A stretch of 64,000 nt of DNA. Source: Corynebacterium sp. HMSC05H05. GTDB lineage: Bacteria; Actinomycetota; Actinomycetes; Mycobacteriales; Mycobacteriaceae. The stretch spans positions 41,521 through 105,520 of the forward strand of contig NZ_KV788422.1 in the NCBI RefSeq assembly GCF_001807265.1, written 5' to 3'. Positions 1 to 9,894 of this stretch are shown in pieces (position 1 is the first letter of the stretch; every line of letters begins with the position of its first letter). Position numbers and translations under genes: made by a program. The notes under the pieces are model-generated. The model saw only the letters and a list, made by a program, of their open reading frames with translations, searched no databases and was not told where the DNA came from.

Positions 1-613
1 AGCGCTCCACGAAGCACTCGCCGCGGCCGAACGCCGCTGTGGCCTCACGGGTGGCGGACTCGAACAGCTCGCGCACCTCGCCGCGGGTGCGTGCGACCTT
101 CATGCCGCGGCCGCCGCCGCCGAACGCCGCCTTAATCGCCACGGGCAGGCCGTGTTCGTCGGCGAATGCGAGTACCTCGTCCGCGCTGGAGACAGGCTCC
201 TTCGTGCCGGGCGCCATCGGCGCATCCACGTCTTCGGCGATGCGCCGGGCGGTGACCTTGTCGCCGAGCAGGTCGATCGCCTCCGGCGGCGGGCCGATCC
301 AGGTCAGGCCGGCGTCGATGACGCGCCGGGCGAACTCGGCGTTCTCGGACAAAAACCCGTACCCGGGGTGGACGGCGTCCGCGCCGGAGCGGGCGCACGC
401 GGCAAGCACCTTGTCGATGTCCAGGTAGCTCTCCGCGGAGGTTTCCCCGCCGATGCTCAGTGCCTCATCGGCGAGCTGCGTAAACGGCGCGTCTTTGTCC
501 GGGTCGGCGTAGACGGCCACCGACGCTAGTCCTACATCGCGGGCAGCGCGGATGACGCGGACGGCGATCTCGCCGCGATTGGCCACAAGGACCTTGGAGA
601 AGGGGAATTGCAT
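1..613 (-). CDS. Acyl-CoA carboxylase alpha chain (biotin carboxylase), 3' part beyond window
   Basis: Only the first 204 residues are in the window; the gene runs off the left edge. It encodes the ATP-dependent biotin carboxylase part of an acyl-CoA carboxylase, which makes malonyl-CoA or related extender units. The N-terminal [16 protein letters not shown] motif (residues 8-23), [10 protein letters not shown] (82-91) and the glycine-rich ATP-grasp loop GGGGRGMK (165-172) are intact. It is a close paralogue of the accBC gene at 39602-41380 and is colinear with it without gaps over this stretch, with 34 identical bases at positions 1-34 and 40741-40774. It is last in a minus-strand run accD - FAS - accE-like - this gene, so it probably serves the synthase. 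Whether it carries a biotin domain cannot be seen. Confidence 0.9.
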   Translation of the reverse strand, partial: MQFPFSKVLVANRGEIAVRVIRAARDVGLASVAVYADPDKDAPFTQLADEALSIGGETSAESYLDIDKVLAACARSGADAVHPGYGFLSENAEFARRVIDAGLTWIGPPPEAIDLLGDKVTARRIAEDVDAPMAPGTKEPVSSADEVLAFADEHGLPVAIKAAFGGGGRGMKVARTRGEVRELFESATREATAAFGRGECFVER

Positions 614-625
614 GGGCGGTCCTTC

Positions 626-814
626 CTAGAAGTAGGTGACGTTGCCAGCCGCGGCAGCCGGCGCGAAAGCAGGGACAGCAGCAGGGCAGGGAAGCGGTGA
701 CGGCGCCAGGGACGCGTCGACGAGCTGTGCTTGCGCCTCGGCGATCACGGTCGTCAGGGCTGCCAGCTCATCGTCGGTCAGCGAGTTGTCCGGTGTGCTG
801 AAGATCGGGGTCAT
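626..814 (-). CDS. AccE-like small subunit of acyl-CoA carboxylase
   Basis: This 62-residue protein resembles the epsilon subunits that bridge alpha and beta chains in actinobacterial acyl-CoA carboxylases. The N-terminal half holds the helix signature LTDDELAALTTVIAEAQAQL, comparable to PTEAELAALSQVLEQLQRE in the second epsilon gene of this window (46841-47026). Both proteins end in an aromatic YF pair. It starts 25 bases after the FAS stop, and its own stop is 12 bases before the biotin carboxylase start, so the four lipid genes look like one operon. The middle is rich in Ala and Pro. The family call rests on the short helix, the tail and the context; the length is normal. Confidence 0.72.
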   Translation of the reverse strand: MTPIFSTPDNSLTDDELAALTTVIAEAQAQLVDASLAPSPLPCPAAVPAFAPAAAAGNVTYF

Positions 815-839
815 GAAAGTTTCTCCTTCTCTGGGGGGG

Positions 840-3800
840 TTACCGGGTAGCGGCGGGGTAGGTGCCGTCGGCGCCCAGGCGGGCGTCCGGGTTGAGTAGC
901 AGGGCGATCTCTGCGTCGTGCAGCGCGTCGGCGTCGCCGGTGAAGCGGCGGTTGTCCACCGGCTCGAACAGGGCGGCGCGGCCGACCATGCCGGCCTCTA
1001 GGCGCGCGGCGCCGTCGCGAAGCCTTTGCGCGGCCCGCTTGCGCCAGGCGCTCGCCGCGGCCTCGCCGGAGGCAGTGGTGAGTGCCGCTTCGAACACGCC
1101 CGGGTGGGCGAGTACGACCAGCGCGCCGACATGGCCGAAGCCGAGCGACGTCAGCGCGGCGGCCTTCACTTGGCCCGCGCCGAGGGCGAGCGGGGCGCGC
1201 AGCCACACCAGGTTGGCGGCCTTGTCGTCGATCAGCGGGTCCACGCAGTCCAGCGACGCGTTCGGAGGCAGCTCGCCGGTGGCCAGCACATCGACAAGCC
1301 CGCCGATCTGGAACAGCGCGGCGCCGGCCTTCGCGTGCCCGGTGAGCGTCTTCTGGCTGATCACGTACAGCGGGGCGCGCACGTCGCGGCCGACCGCCGG
1401 CCACAGCAGCGAGTGCAGCTCCGACTCGTTCGGGTCGTTCGCGTTGGTGGAGGTGTCGTGCTTGGACACCACGCGAACATCGTCGGGGCTCAAGCCTAAC
1501 GACGCCAAGGAGCGCGCCAGCCTCGATTTTTCCCCGCCGCGGCCGGCTGCGAGCACGCCGATGCCCGGCGCGGGGATGGAGGTGTGCGCGCCGTCGCCGA
1601 AGGAGGAGGCGTAGGCCACCACGGCACGCACCGGAAGACCCAACGCGGCTGCCAGCGAGGCGCGGGCGAGGAGTACGGTGCCGCCGCCTTCGCCCTCGAG
1701 GAAGCCGCCGCGGCGACGGTCGTTGGCACGGGAGATGAAGCGGTCGTCGATGCCCTGCGCGGTCATTTTCGCGGTCTCCGCGGTGGCGTTCATGTCACCG
1801 AAGCCCTGCAGGGACTCCACCTGCACGTCGTCGATGCCGCCGGCGACGACGAAGTCGGCCTTGCCCAGCGCGATCTTGTCCACCGCCTCTTCGACGGAGA
1901 CGGCGGCGGTGGCGCACGCGCCCACCGGGTGGATCATGGAGCCGTAGCCGCCCACAAGCGACTGCATGGTGTGCGCGGCAACCACATTCGGCAGCGCCTC
2001 CTGCAGGATGTCGCTTTGGCGTTCCTCGCCGATGAAGCGGGAGACGAACACCTTGTGCAGCGACTCCATGCCGCCGATGCCGGTGCCTTGCGTGGTGGCC
2101 ACGTCCGCCGGGTGGATGGCGCGCAGCAGCTCGGCGGGGGAGAACCCGGCGGTGATGAACGCGTCGACGGCGGTGACCAGGTTCCACGCGGCCATGCGGT
2201 CCATCCCGTCGGCCATCTGGGTGGGAATACCCCAACGCACCGGGTCGAATCCGTCCGGGATCTGCGCGGCGACGGTGCGGGTGAGTGTGGCCTTGCGCGG
2301 CACGTGCGCGGTGGCGCCGCTGAAGCGGGTGACCGTCCACTCGCCGTCGACTTCGCGCACCTGTGTCTTCTCCGGGTCGGCCCGCTCGATGTCGCGGGCC
2401 TCGGCCTCCGTGGCCACGGTGAAGGTGATGTCGCGGTCCAGGTAGACCTGCTCTAAGTCCACGGAGCCCTGGTCCGTGAGGAAGTACTTGTCCGTCAAGC
2501 GGCGTACGCCGGAGCGGGCGACGACCTCGTCGCGGAAGCGGTCGTAGATGTCCTCCTCGGCGACCTCGGCGCCGTCCGTGTCGTACCAGCCCGGGCGAGG
2601 GTCCTCGGCCCAGCTGATCAGCCCCATCATCCACGCGAGTTCCAGCACACCGGCGGCAGTGAGTTCCACGCTGCCGTCGCGGCCCATGCCGTACTCCGCC
2701 TCCCGGCGGGTTCGGCCGGAGCCCCAGCTGGAGACCTCGCCGACGCCGACAACGACGACCATGTCGTCGAGCGGGCAGGTCACCTCGCCCACCTCGGCCG
2801 GTTCCGGCTGGGTGGTGCGCGCCGCGTTCGGCAGGGCCCGCACCGTTGCCGGTGCGCCGGTCGCGGCGCCGGTGGTGTCGGCGGCGTCGTGTGCGCGCTG
2901 CGCGGTGCGGGCAAGCTCCGCGATGGAGACCCCGGAATCAGCCAGCCCGCCGGTGAGATCCAAATCAAGCGGGGCCGCCAACGCCTGCTCGCGGCTTTCC
3001 GGCGAGGCCAGCCCCATCAGCTCCTCAGCGATCTCGTCCGGGCTCCAGACGTGGATGCCGGCGGCCTCGGCTTCCGGCACGAGTGCGTCGTTGCCGCCCA
3101 TCAGGTGCGTGCCGGCAACCCAACCGATGCGCGCCTGCGCCAGGGTGACACCGTCGGGCCAGCCGGCCTCGGCGGACCACTTGTTCACAATCGCGTCCAT
3201 AGCCGCCTTGACCTCGCCGTAGGCGCCGTCCCCGCCGAAGGTGCCGCGGTTCGGCGAACCGGGCAGCACCACGTGGGTGCGGGTGTGCGGGAAGCCGTCG
3301 CCGGCCTGCGCCAGGTCGGACAGCCCGGCGATGGTGCGCTCCACCGACCACAGCAGCAGGCGGGCCTGCGTCTCCGCGTTACCGCCGACATCCGCCAGCG
3401 AGCCGCTCACACTCGGTGCGGCGAAGGGGAAGGCCAACGTCGGCGTGAGCGCAGGTTTGATCACCTTGACGTCCTTGCCCACGGTTTCCTTCTGCTCGGT
3501 GCCGATCCAGCTCAGCAGCGCGTCGATGTCGCGGTAGGACGACAGGTTCGCCGGCACCAGCCACAGCGCCGCGTTGACAGAAGCGTTGTCGGCGTACAGC
3601 GTGCGCGCGAACTCCTTGCGCGCCTGCGAGACGTTGGAAGCCGTCATGATCACTGTTGCGCCGCCCGCGAGCAGTTTCTTCACCAGTGCGGTGGCGATCG
3701 AGCCCGGCGCCGCGCCCGTGACCAGAGCGATGTCTTCGGCGTAGGGCTCTTCGGGTGCTTCCAAAGCCGCAGCAGCAATCTCCGCCAGCGGGCCGGCATA

Positions 3801-6800
3801 GCCGTTGTCCGCGTACCACCGCGCCTGCTGCGCCACCGTGTCCCCGGTGCCGGCGAAGTGCGCGGGTTCCAGCGTGTCGTGGCCGAGCGCGACTCGGGCG
3901 AGGTCTTCGCGGGCGGTCGCCCACTTGTCGTCGAAAAGCACGGCCCTGCGGGCGTCGAAAACGGGGCTGACCTGCCGCGCCCAGCCAACGCCGAGCTCCG
4001 CCTCGATCGTCTCTACCACCGTGGTGTCCGGGGCCTCGACCTCGACGGATTCGTCTTCGATGCCGAGCTTGAACAACAGCGTCCGGGCGGTGGCGACCAG
4101 CGTGTCGGTGACTTCCGATTTGTACGCGTCCAGCGCCGCGGAATCCACCACACCGCCAGAGGTCGCGCCACCCGCGGACACCGGGGCGACGTCCACGCCG
4201 TGGCGGGCGGCGACGTTTTCCACCGCGCGGTCGATCAGTGCGTGCACCTCCGCCTTCGACGAGGCCTCAGGCAGCGTGGCAAGCGCGCCGCCGCGCACCG
4301 ATTCTTCCGTGCGTGTGCCCAGCAGGATCTCCGCCTCCACGTGCGCGGTCCACGAGTCCGGCAGCGCCCACACCGCAGCCAGGTGCTCTCCCACGAACGC
4401 GGGTTTCAGGCCCGCGCTGCCGAGCAGCTGGCGCAGGCGCGCTCCCACGGCTTCGCCGAGCACCGGGCCGAACGGGCAGTAGCCGGGCGCGGCCGTGCTC
4501 ACACGCTCGCGCAGCGTGGCCACATCCGACTCGGCGGCGCCGTCGATGGCGGGAACGCCCAGCTCCGCGGACATGTCCATGAGCAGCTGGTTGCGCCGCG
4601 AGGACACACCGCCGGTGAGCTCCTCGATCGTGTCGGAGGTGTTGATCTGCTCTGGGCGGATCTTGTTCTGCAGCGCGAACAGCACCCCGATCGCCTCCGC
4701 TGCGTCGAACGGCAGGTCCGAAGCAGGGGCGGCCTGCTTGGCGACGGCCTCCGCCGCAGGCTGTTCCGGTGCAGCCTGCTGCGAAGTCTGCTCAGTCTGC
4801 GCAGCCTGCTCCGTCTGCTCGGGCGCAGCTAGCGCGGGGGTGGCGGAGCCGTCGTCAAGCAACTGCTCCTCAGGCTCCGGGGCGGCGACCGCATCGGCGA
4901 ACATCACCTGCTCCTGGTTGACCTCCACGTTGTAAACCGGCACGTGGATGCCAATCACATCCATCTCGCGTTTAGCCAGGTTGGTCAGCGTCGGCGAGGA
5001 GGACAGGCCGACCTCGATGATCTGGTCCACCCGGGAAAGCAGCAGGTCTTGGGTTTCAATCCAGCGCACAGGGGAGGCGAACTGCCAGGCCAAAAGCTCG
5101 ATGAGCAGCACGCGGGCGAGCTCGTTCTCGCCCGTGTTGTCAGGCGTGACGCCTGCGAGGCGCTGCGACGGCACCTCGGCGCACACGGCGTCGATGAAGT
5201 CCTGGGTCAGCTCGAACGGGCGCGCCACCAGGTTCGGGATGTAGCGGCCCACCAGGCGCTCCACGTCGATCTGCGCGGGCAGCATTTCATCCAGCTTGGC
5301 GGCGAAGTCCGGCACCCCGTCGCGCAGCACGCGGGAGTGGAACGGCACGTCGATGCCGGGGACGGTGACGTAGGCGCGCGGGTTGACCGCGTTGGCCTTG
5401 GCCTTCAGCGCGGCCAGGCCGCGCTTCGAGCCGGCGACGGAGTACTGCTGGCCGGAGATGTTGTAGTTGACGATTTCCAGGAACTCGCCGGTGTCCGCCG
5501 CGATACCGTCCACGTACGCGCGGACCTCGTCCGGGCCGACGCCGATCATGTTCGGGCGCAGCGCGCCCATGCCGTAGTCGGAGTTGCCCTCGGCGTCGCG
5601 CGGGACCAAGGTGCCCATGGCGGAGCCGCGGGAGTACACCACGTCGATGACGGCCTCGAGGTCGAAGATGTTGGCCAAAGACGCCAGTGCGGTGTACTCG
5701 CCCAGCGAGTGACCGGCGTAGAACGCGTCCGCCGCCAAGCACTCGGCCTCGCGCAGCCGCTCCGTTTGCGCGTAGGCGACCACCGCCAGTGCCACCTGGG
5801 TGAACTGGGTCAGGTGCAGCACGCCGTCCGGGTGCTTGAACTCGGTGCCGCGGACCGTGATGCGGGTGGGGTTGTCGTCCACGATGCGCTGGATGGAAAA
5901 ACCGTGCGTCTGGCGCGTGTGGCGGTCCGCGCGGCGCCAGATCTCGCGCGCCGCCGCGGACGCGCCCCGGTCGCCCGCTCCCATGCCCGGGGTCTGGATG
6001 CCCTGGCCGGGGTAGACGTACGCCGTGGTCGGCTGCGCTAGCAGCGCCTGGCCACGCGAGACCACCTCGCCGCCGATGCGGCAGGTGACTTCAACGGCTT
6101 GCCGCACCCCGGCGCGGCCGACGCGCTCGGCGGTGATCTCCACCACGTCGCCCAGCTGCACCATCCCATACATGGAGTAGGTCCAGCCGATGACCTTGCC
6201 GTGGCGGCCGGCCACGTGCTGGGCTGTGGCGGACAGCCACATCCCGTGCACCAGCGGCGCCTGCAGGCCCACCAGGTGGGAGGCGTTATATGAGGTGTGG
6301 ATGGGGTTGTAGTCGCCGGAGACCAGCGCGAACGGGGTCATGTCCGCAGGCGCGTGCACCACGGCCCGGTCCACGAAGGAGCGCGGCGTCGGCTGCACCT
6401 CATCGGCGAGCGCGCCGCCGCCCCACTGCGGCGCGGGCACCGGCGTGGCGCTGCCCGTGGCGCGGCCGCGGATGGCGAACCGCTGCATCTGCGTGGCCAC
6501 TACCTGGCCCCCGGAGCGCAGCTCGAGCTCCACGGTGACGATGCGCCCGGAGACGGATTCGGCGATGGATGTGCACTTGGAGGCCACGTCGATGCGGCGG
6601 CCGTCCGCAAGCTGGGCCAGCGGCACGCGCAGGTCGATGACGTGGTCTAAGTGCACCGCGTTGAGCAGGCCCTCGATGACGGGGTAGCCGTCCTCCAGCA
6701 ACCCGGATCCCAGCGCGGTGTAGATCGCCGGCCAGCACGGCCCGACCAGTGCGTCCGGGGTGCCCACGCCGCAGTCTTCGCCGAGCGCAGCGCCGGTGAC

Positions 6801-9800
6801 CGCCGTGTGCGCGCTGAGCAGCGACGCCGGCAGGGTGAACGAATCGTGCGCCACGCCGAACGGCGCGTCCTCGCTGACGGAGCCGTCTTCGATCACGGGC
6901 ATCGTCTCGATAGCGTCGCCCGCCTCCGAGGTCGAGCCCACGCCGGCAAGCCCCTCAAGCAGCGTGAACACGCTCTCCGGCAGCCGATCGTCGGACACGA
7001 CGGGGGAAGCGCCCGTGCCCGCGCCGGCCGGGATGTCCACCGGGATGGTCACCTCGCGCACGTAGAAGGGGCGCTGCTGCTCGGGCAGGTGGTCCCAGGC
7101 GGAGTCGGAGATGATGCGGATCGACCACTGCCGTTCGCCGTCTCCCTCCTCGGAGACCAGCTCGAACGCGTCGGGCGCCATGGTGTGGGCCGGGTTGTCC
7201 ATCAGATGGCCGTGCCACATCAGCGTCGGAGCGGCGCGCAGGTACGCCTGCTCATCCGCCGCGTTGTTGAGGCGCGCAAAACGGGGCTCGGGGGCGGCGC
7301 CTTCGTCGAGAAGCATCTGCGTTGCGGCGTCCTCGAACCTGCCCAAAAGCTCCGCGACCGGCTCGTTTTTCTTCGTGATGCCCGCGACCGCAACCGGGCC
7401 GGGGATGATGCGCACCTGGTCCGCGGTGTAGCGCGGATCCTGCGCCTGCCACAGCGTGTCCTTGCCAAACCACATTTTGAGGTCCCCGTCGAGCGCCGGC
7501 ACCCACGGCATCGGCTTCGGGTATTCGTAATGCAACCCGATCCACCAGGCGGCGTCGCGCGGGGAGACCAGCGTCTCGCGTGCTTGCGGGTAGGTGCGCA
7601 GCAGCTTTGCGACGTCCTCACGGGGATCCCCGCCAGCCGCAAACACCGACGCGATCTCGCCGTGGTCCTGCGGGTGCAGCCTCGCCTCGATGCGGCGCAG
7701 CAGGGCGGTGAAACGTTTGTTCCAGCTCTCGTCGATGAACGGGTGGGCCAGCTCCACGAAGCGCTCGACCCATTCGGCGTACGTCATTTCCTGCACGTCG
7801 CCGAAGTACGGCTTGGACGTTGTCGCCAACGCCGCGATGATTTCCTCGCGGTGCTCGTCGTACGCGTCGATGTCGAGCGAGGCGATCAAGCGGGAGGCCT
7901 TGGCAAAGGAGTTGTCCAGGTCGTGCAGGTCCGCCAGCAGGTGGGACTGGCTTGAGGCAACACCGTGGTTGCCCGTGCCGCGCGCGACCCAGCCGCCGTT
8001 GACGTCCGGACTGAGCCCGGGCGTGTCCACCAGCAGCTGCTTGACCGAATCCGTGGCCTTGGCTTCCTTCGTGGCCATCGCCACCGTGCCCACGAACACG
8101 CCGTCCACCGGCATGTCCGGCAAATGGTGCCTTGCGGCCCAGCGGCCGGTGATCAGCTCCGCGGCGCGGTCCGGGGAGTACACCCCGCCGCCGACGGTGA
8201 GCACCACGTTGTCCAGCGCTCGGATCTCCGCGTACGTCTCCAGCAGCATGTCCTCTAAGTCCACCCACGAGTGGTGGCCGCCCGCGTGGCCGTCTTCCAC
8301 CATGAGGATCACGGCGTCGCGCGGATTCGCTTCCGCGATTGCCAGCGCGTCGCGGATCTGCTTGGTGGTGCCGGGCTTGAAAGCGATGAACGGGAAGCCG
8401 TCGGCGTGCAGCTGCGCAATCAGCTCGGTGGCTTCCTCCACTTCCGGGATGCCGGCGGAGACGCACACGCCGTTGAACGGAGCGCCGGCCGCGCGGGCCT
8501 TGGGCACCATGCGGTGCTGCCCGAAGTGCTGGTTCCACAAGAAGCGGTCGAAGAACATGGTGTTGAACTGGGCGGTGCGCCCCGGCTCAAGCTGCGCGAT
8601 CAGCGTGTCCTTGTGCTGCTTGAACACCTCCTCGGAGTACATGCCGCCGCCCGCGAGCTCCGTCCAGTAGCCGGCGTTAGCGGCCGCGGCGACAATCTCG
8701 CCGTCCGCGGACGTCGGCGTCATGCCGCCGAGGATGATGGGAGACAGGCCAGTCAGCGCGGAGAACTTCGTCTGCGTGTAGGTCTTGCCGTCCGGCAGCG
8801 TGATCACGCGCGGGGCGAAGCCGGAGTAGTCCACCGCCTCCGGCAGCGTGAAACCCGGGCGCGCCAAGTTGTCGCGCTTGGCTGGGGTGGACGCGTCGAT
8901 GACGGGCACCCCGGCGCCCTGCATCAGCTGGGTGGTCATTTTGTGCAGCGCGGGATCCAGCGACAGCAGGTGCGTCGCCCCGGCGTCCACCAGACCGCGC
9001 ACGGTCGCGGTGAAGTCGAACTGGTCCACCAGGATGTGTTGGGCGAGCTCGCGCGGGGTGGTGGTGTCGAAGGTGATGCCGCAGGCATCCGCCCACTCGG
9101 CGGCCAGCTCCACAGCGGCGTGGTTGCCGTGTTCGTGGAAAGGGTAGGCGACGTTGAGGAAGTCGAATGCAGGCTGCATCTCGGAGCCGCCGAACTCCGC
9201 CTTCTCCAGCCGCGCGTTGTACGCGGCCGCGTCCTGCGCAATTGCGCGTTGTGCCTCGGCGAGCTGCTCCGGGGCGCCGGAAAGCACGACGTGGTTACGG
9301 CCGTTGACCACGGCCAGCGACGGCGCACCGCCCGCAGGGAAACGCTCCGCGAGGTTTCTGGCAGAAAGGCCGCGCACGGACAGCATGCGGCTGCGCGAAT
9401 CCGTGGCCCCGTAATTGTGGGAAGCGGCGGCGCCCATGATGAACGCGAACGCGAGCGCCTTCGCCGGTGCGTCGTCGCCGCCGCGCATGGCGACGGTGCC
9501 CAAGATGCCCTGTGAGTGGCCGTCCATCAACGCGGCGTCGAGGTCGAGCCCGAGGTCGCGCAGTTGCTCTGCGGCCGCGATCTGCGCCAGCAGGATACCC
9601 GGCGCGCTGACGGCCGGAAACGCGTCAACGTCGCTGCGCTGAGTGTTGCCGTCCAACCCGGCGCGCAGCCGTGCCTCCGCGCCGGGGACCACAGAGGCAA
9701 GCGGCCTGGCGACGGGGCCGGTGAGCACTCGAGCCTGGTCGAGCAGCGCTTCCATCCGGGCACGCGCGTCGGGAGCGGCGGCTGCGTCGGCGAGCGCCTG

Positions 9801-9872
9801 CTGCCAAGCGGTTGCCTGGCCCGGGAAGATCAGCGCCGGGCGGGTGAGGGAGGAAAGAGGAGTCGGGTTCAT
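840..9872 (-). CDS. fas: Type I fatty acid synthase, single multifunctional polypeptide
   Basis: A 3010-residue protein that carries out all steps of fatty acid synthesis in the cytoplasm. Visible domains in order: acetyltransferase with GHSQG at 118-122; enoyl reductase starting near PIILGGMTPT (about 375); a hot-dog dehydratase with SGDYNPIH and PLVHGMW (near 1190); malonyl/palmitoyl transferase with GHSLGEY (near 1388); acyl carrier domain with likely phosphopantetheine Ser in GGVSSRRNQ (near 1756); ketoreductase with LVTGAAPGSIA (near 2050); and ketosynthase with GACATAA, active Cys at 2653. No C-terminal phosphopantetheinyl transferase is present, and a separate acpS lies divergent just beyond accD. 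I chose the ATG at 9872 because AAAAGGA lies upstream; an in-frame ATG 22 codons earlier overlaps the end of accD. The proximity to acpS recalls the fasB-ppt1 pair of C. ammoniagenes. Confidence 0.97.
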   Translation of the reverse strand: MNPTPLSSLTRPALIFPGQATAWQQALADAAAAPDARARMEALLDQARVLTGPVARPLASVVPGAEARLRAGLDGNTQRSDVDAFPAVSAPGILLAQIAAAEQLRDLGLDLDAALMDGHSQGILGTVAMRGGDDAPAKALAFAFIMGAAASHNYGATDSRSRMLSVRGLSARNLAERFPAGGAPSLAVVNGRNHVVLSGAPEQLAEAQRAIAQDAAAYNARLEKAEFGGSEMQPAFDFLNVAYPFHEHGNHAAVELAAEWADACGITFDTTTPRELAQHILVDQFDFTATVRGLVDAGATHLLSLDPALHKMTTQLMQGAGVPVIDASTPAKRDNLARPGFTLPEAVDYSGFAPRVITLPDGKTYTQTKFSALTGLSPIILGGMTPTSADGEIVAAAANAGYWTELAGGGMYSEEVFKQHKDTLIAQLEPGRTAQFNTMFFDRFLWNQHFGQHRMVPKARAAGAPFNGVCVSAGIPEVEEATELIAQLHADGFPFIAFKPGTTKQIRDALAIAEANPRDAVILMVEDGHAGGHHSWVDLEDMLLETYAEIRALDNVVLTVGGGVYSPDRAAELITGRWAARHHLPDMPVDGVFVGTVAMATKEAKATDSVKQLLVDTPGLSPDVNGGWVARGTGNHGVASSQSHLLADLHDLDNSFAKASRLIASLDIDAYDEHREEIIAALATTSKPYFGDVQEMTYAEWVERFVELAHPFIDESWNKRFTALLRRIEARLHPQDHGEIASVFAAGGDPREDVAKLLRTYPQARETLVSPRDAAWWIGLHYEYPKPMPWVPALDGDLKMWFGKDTLWQAQDPRYTADQVRIIPGPVAVAGITKKNEPVAELLGRFEDAATQMLLDEGAAPEPRFARLNNAADEQAYLRAAPTLMWHGHLMDNPAHTMAPDAFELVSEEGDGERQWSIRIISDSAWDHLPEQQRPFYVREVTIPVDIPAGAGTGASPVVSDDRLPESVFTLLEGLAGVGSTSEAGDAIETMPVIEDGSVSEDAPFGVAHDSFTLPASLLSAHTAVTGAALGEDCGVGTPDALVGPCWPAIYTALGSGLLEDGYPVIEGLLNAVHLDHVIDLRVPLAQLADGRRIDVASKCTSIAESVSGRIVTVELELRSGGQVVATQMQRFAIRGRATGSATPVPAPQWGGGALADEVQPTPRSFVDRAVVHAPADMTPFALVSGDYNPIHTSYNASHLVGLQAPLVHGMWLSATAQHVAGRHGKVIGWTYSMYGMVQLGDVVEITAERVGRAGVRQAVEVTCRIGGEVVSRGQALLAQPTTAYVYPGQGIQTPGMGAGDRGASAAAREIWRRADRHTRQTHGFSIQRIVDDNPTRITVRGTEFKHPDGVLHLTQFTQVALAVVAYAQTERLREAECLAADAFYAGHSLGEYTALASLANIFDLEAVIDVVYSRGSAMGTLVPRDAEGNSDYGMGALRPNMIGVGPDEVRAYVDGIAADTGEFLEIVNYNISGQQYSVAGSKRGLAALKAKANAVNPRAYVTVPGIDVPFHSRVLRDGVPDFAAKLDEMLPAQIDVERLVGRYIPNLVARPFELTQDFIDAVCAEVPSQRLAGVTPDNTGENELARVLLIELLAWQFASPVRWIETQDLLLSRVDQIIEVGLSSSPTLTNLAKREMDVIGIHVPVYNVEVNQEQVMFADAVAAPEPEEQLLDDGSATPALAAPEQTEQAAQTEQTSQQAAPEQPAAEAVAKQAAPASDLPFDAAEAIGVLFALQNKIRPEQINTSDTIEELTGGVSSRRNQLLMDMSAELGVPAIDGAAESDVATLRERVSTAAPGYCPFGPVLGEAVGARLRQLLGSAGLKPAFVGEHLAAVWALPDSWTAHVEAEILLGTRTEESVRGGALATLPEASSKAEVHALIDRAVENVAARHGVDVAPVSAGGATSGGVVDSAALDAYKSEVTDTLVATARTLLFKLGIEDESVEVEAPDTTVVETIEAELGVGWARQVSPVFDARRAVLFDDKWATAREDLARVALGHDTLEPAHFAGTGDTVAQQARWYADNGYAGPLAEIAAAALEAPEEPYAEDIALVTGAAPGSIATALVKKLLAGGATVIMTASNVSQARKEFARTLYADNASVNAALWLVPANLSSYRDIDALLSWIGTEQKETVGKDVKVIKPALTPTLAFPFAAPSVSGSLADVGGNAETQARLLLWSVERTIAGLSDLAQAGDGFPHTRTHVVLPGSPNRGTFGGDGAYGEVKAAMDAIVNKWSAEAGWPDGVTLAQARIGWVAGTHLMGGNDALVPEAEAAGIHVWSPDEIAEELMGLASPESREQALAAPLDLDLTGGLADSGVSIAELARTAQRAHDAADTTGAATGAPATVRALPNAARTTQPEPAEVGEVTCPLDDMVVVVGVGEVSSWGSGRTRREAEYGMGRDGSVELTAAGVLELAWMMGLISWAEDPRPGWYDTDGAEVAEEDIYDRFRDEVVARSGVRRLTDKYFLTDQGSVDLEQVYLDRDITFTVATEAEARDIERADPEKTQVREVDGEWTVTRFSGATAHVPRKATLTRTVAAQIPDGFDPVRWGIPTQMADGMDRMAAWNLVTAVDAFITAGFSPAELLRAIHPADVATTQGTGIGGMESLHKVFVSRFIGEERQSDILQEALPNVVAAHTMQSLVGGYGSMIHPVGACATAAVSVEEAVDKIALGKADFVVAGGIDDVQVESLQGFGDMNATAETAKMTAQGIDDRFISRANDRRRGGFLEGEGGGTVLLARASLAAALGLPVRAVVAYASSFGDGAHTSIPAPGIGVLAAGRGGEKSRLARSLASLGLSPDDVRVVSKHDTSTNANDPNESELHSLLWPAVGRDVRAPLYVISQKTLTGHAKAGAALFQIGGLVDVLATGELPPNASLDCVDPLIDDKAANLVWLRAPLALGAGQVKAAALTSLGFGHVGALVVLAHPGVFEAALTTASGEAAASAWRKRAAQRLRDGAARLEAGMVGRAALFEPVDNRRFTGDADALHDAEIALLLNPDARLGADGTYPAATR

Positions 9873-9894
9873 CGAAGAGAAGTCCTTTTGGGAA

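Noticed and set aside
2889..4832. Long plus-strand open frame (647 codons) inside the FAS region
   Set aside because: It is antisense to the intact FAS reading frame, shows no domain pattern, and is a by-product of high GC content.
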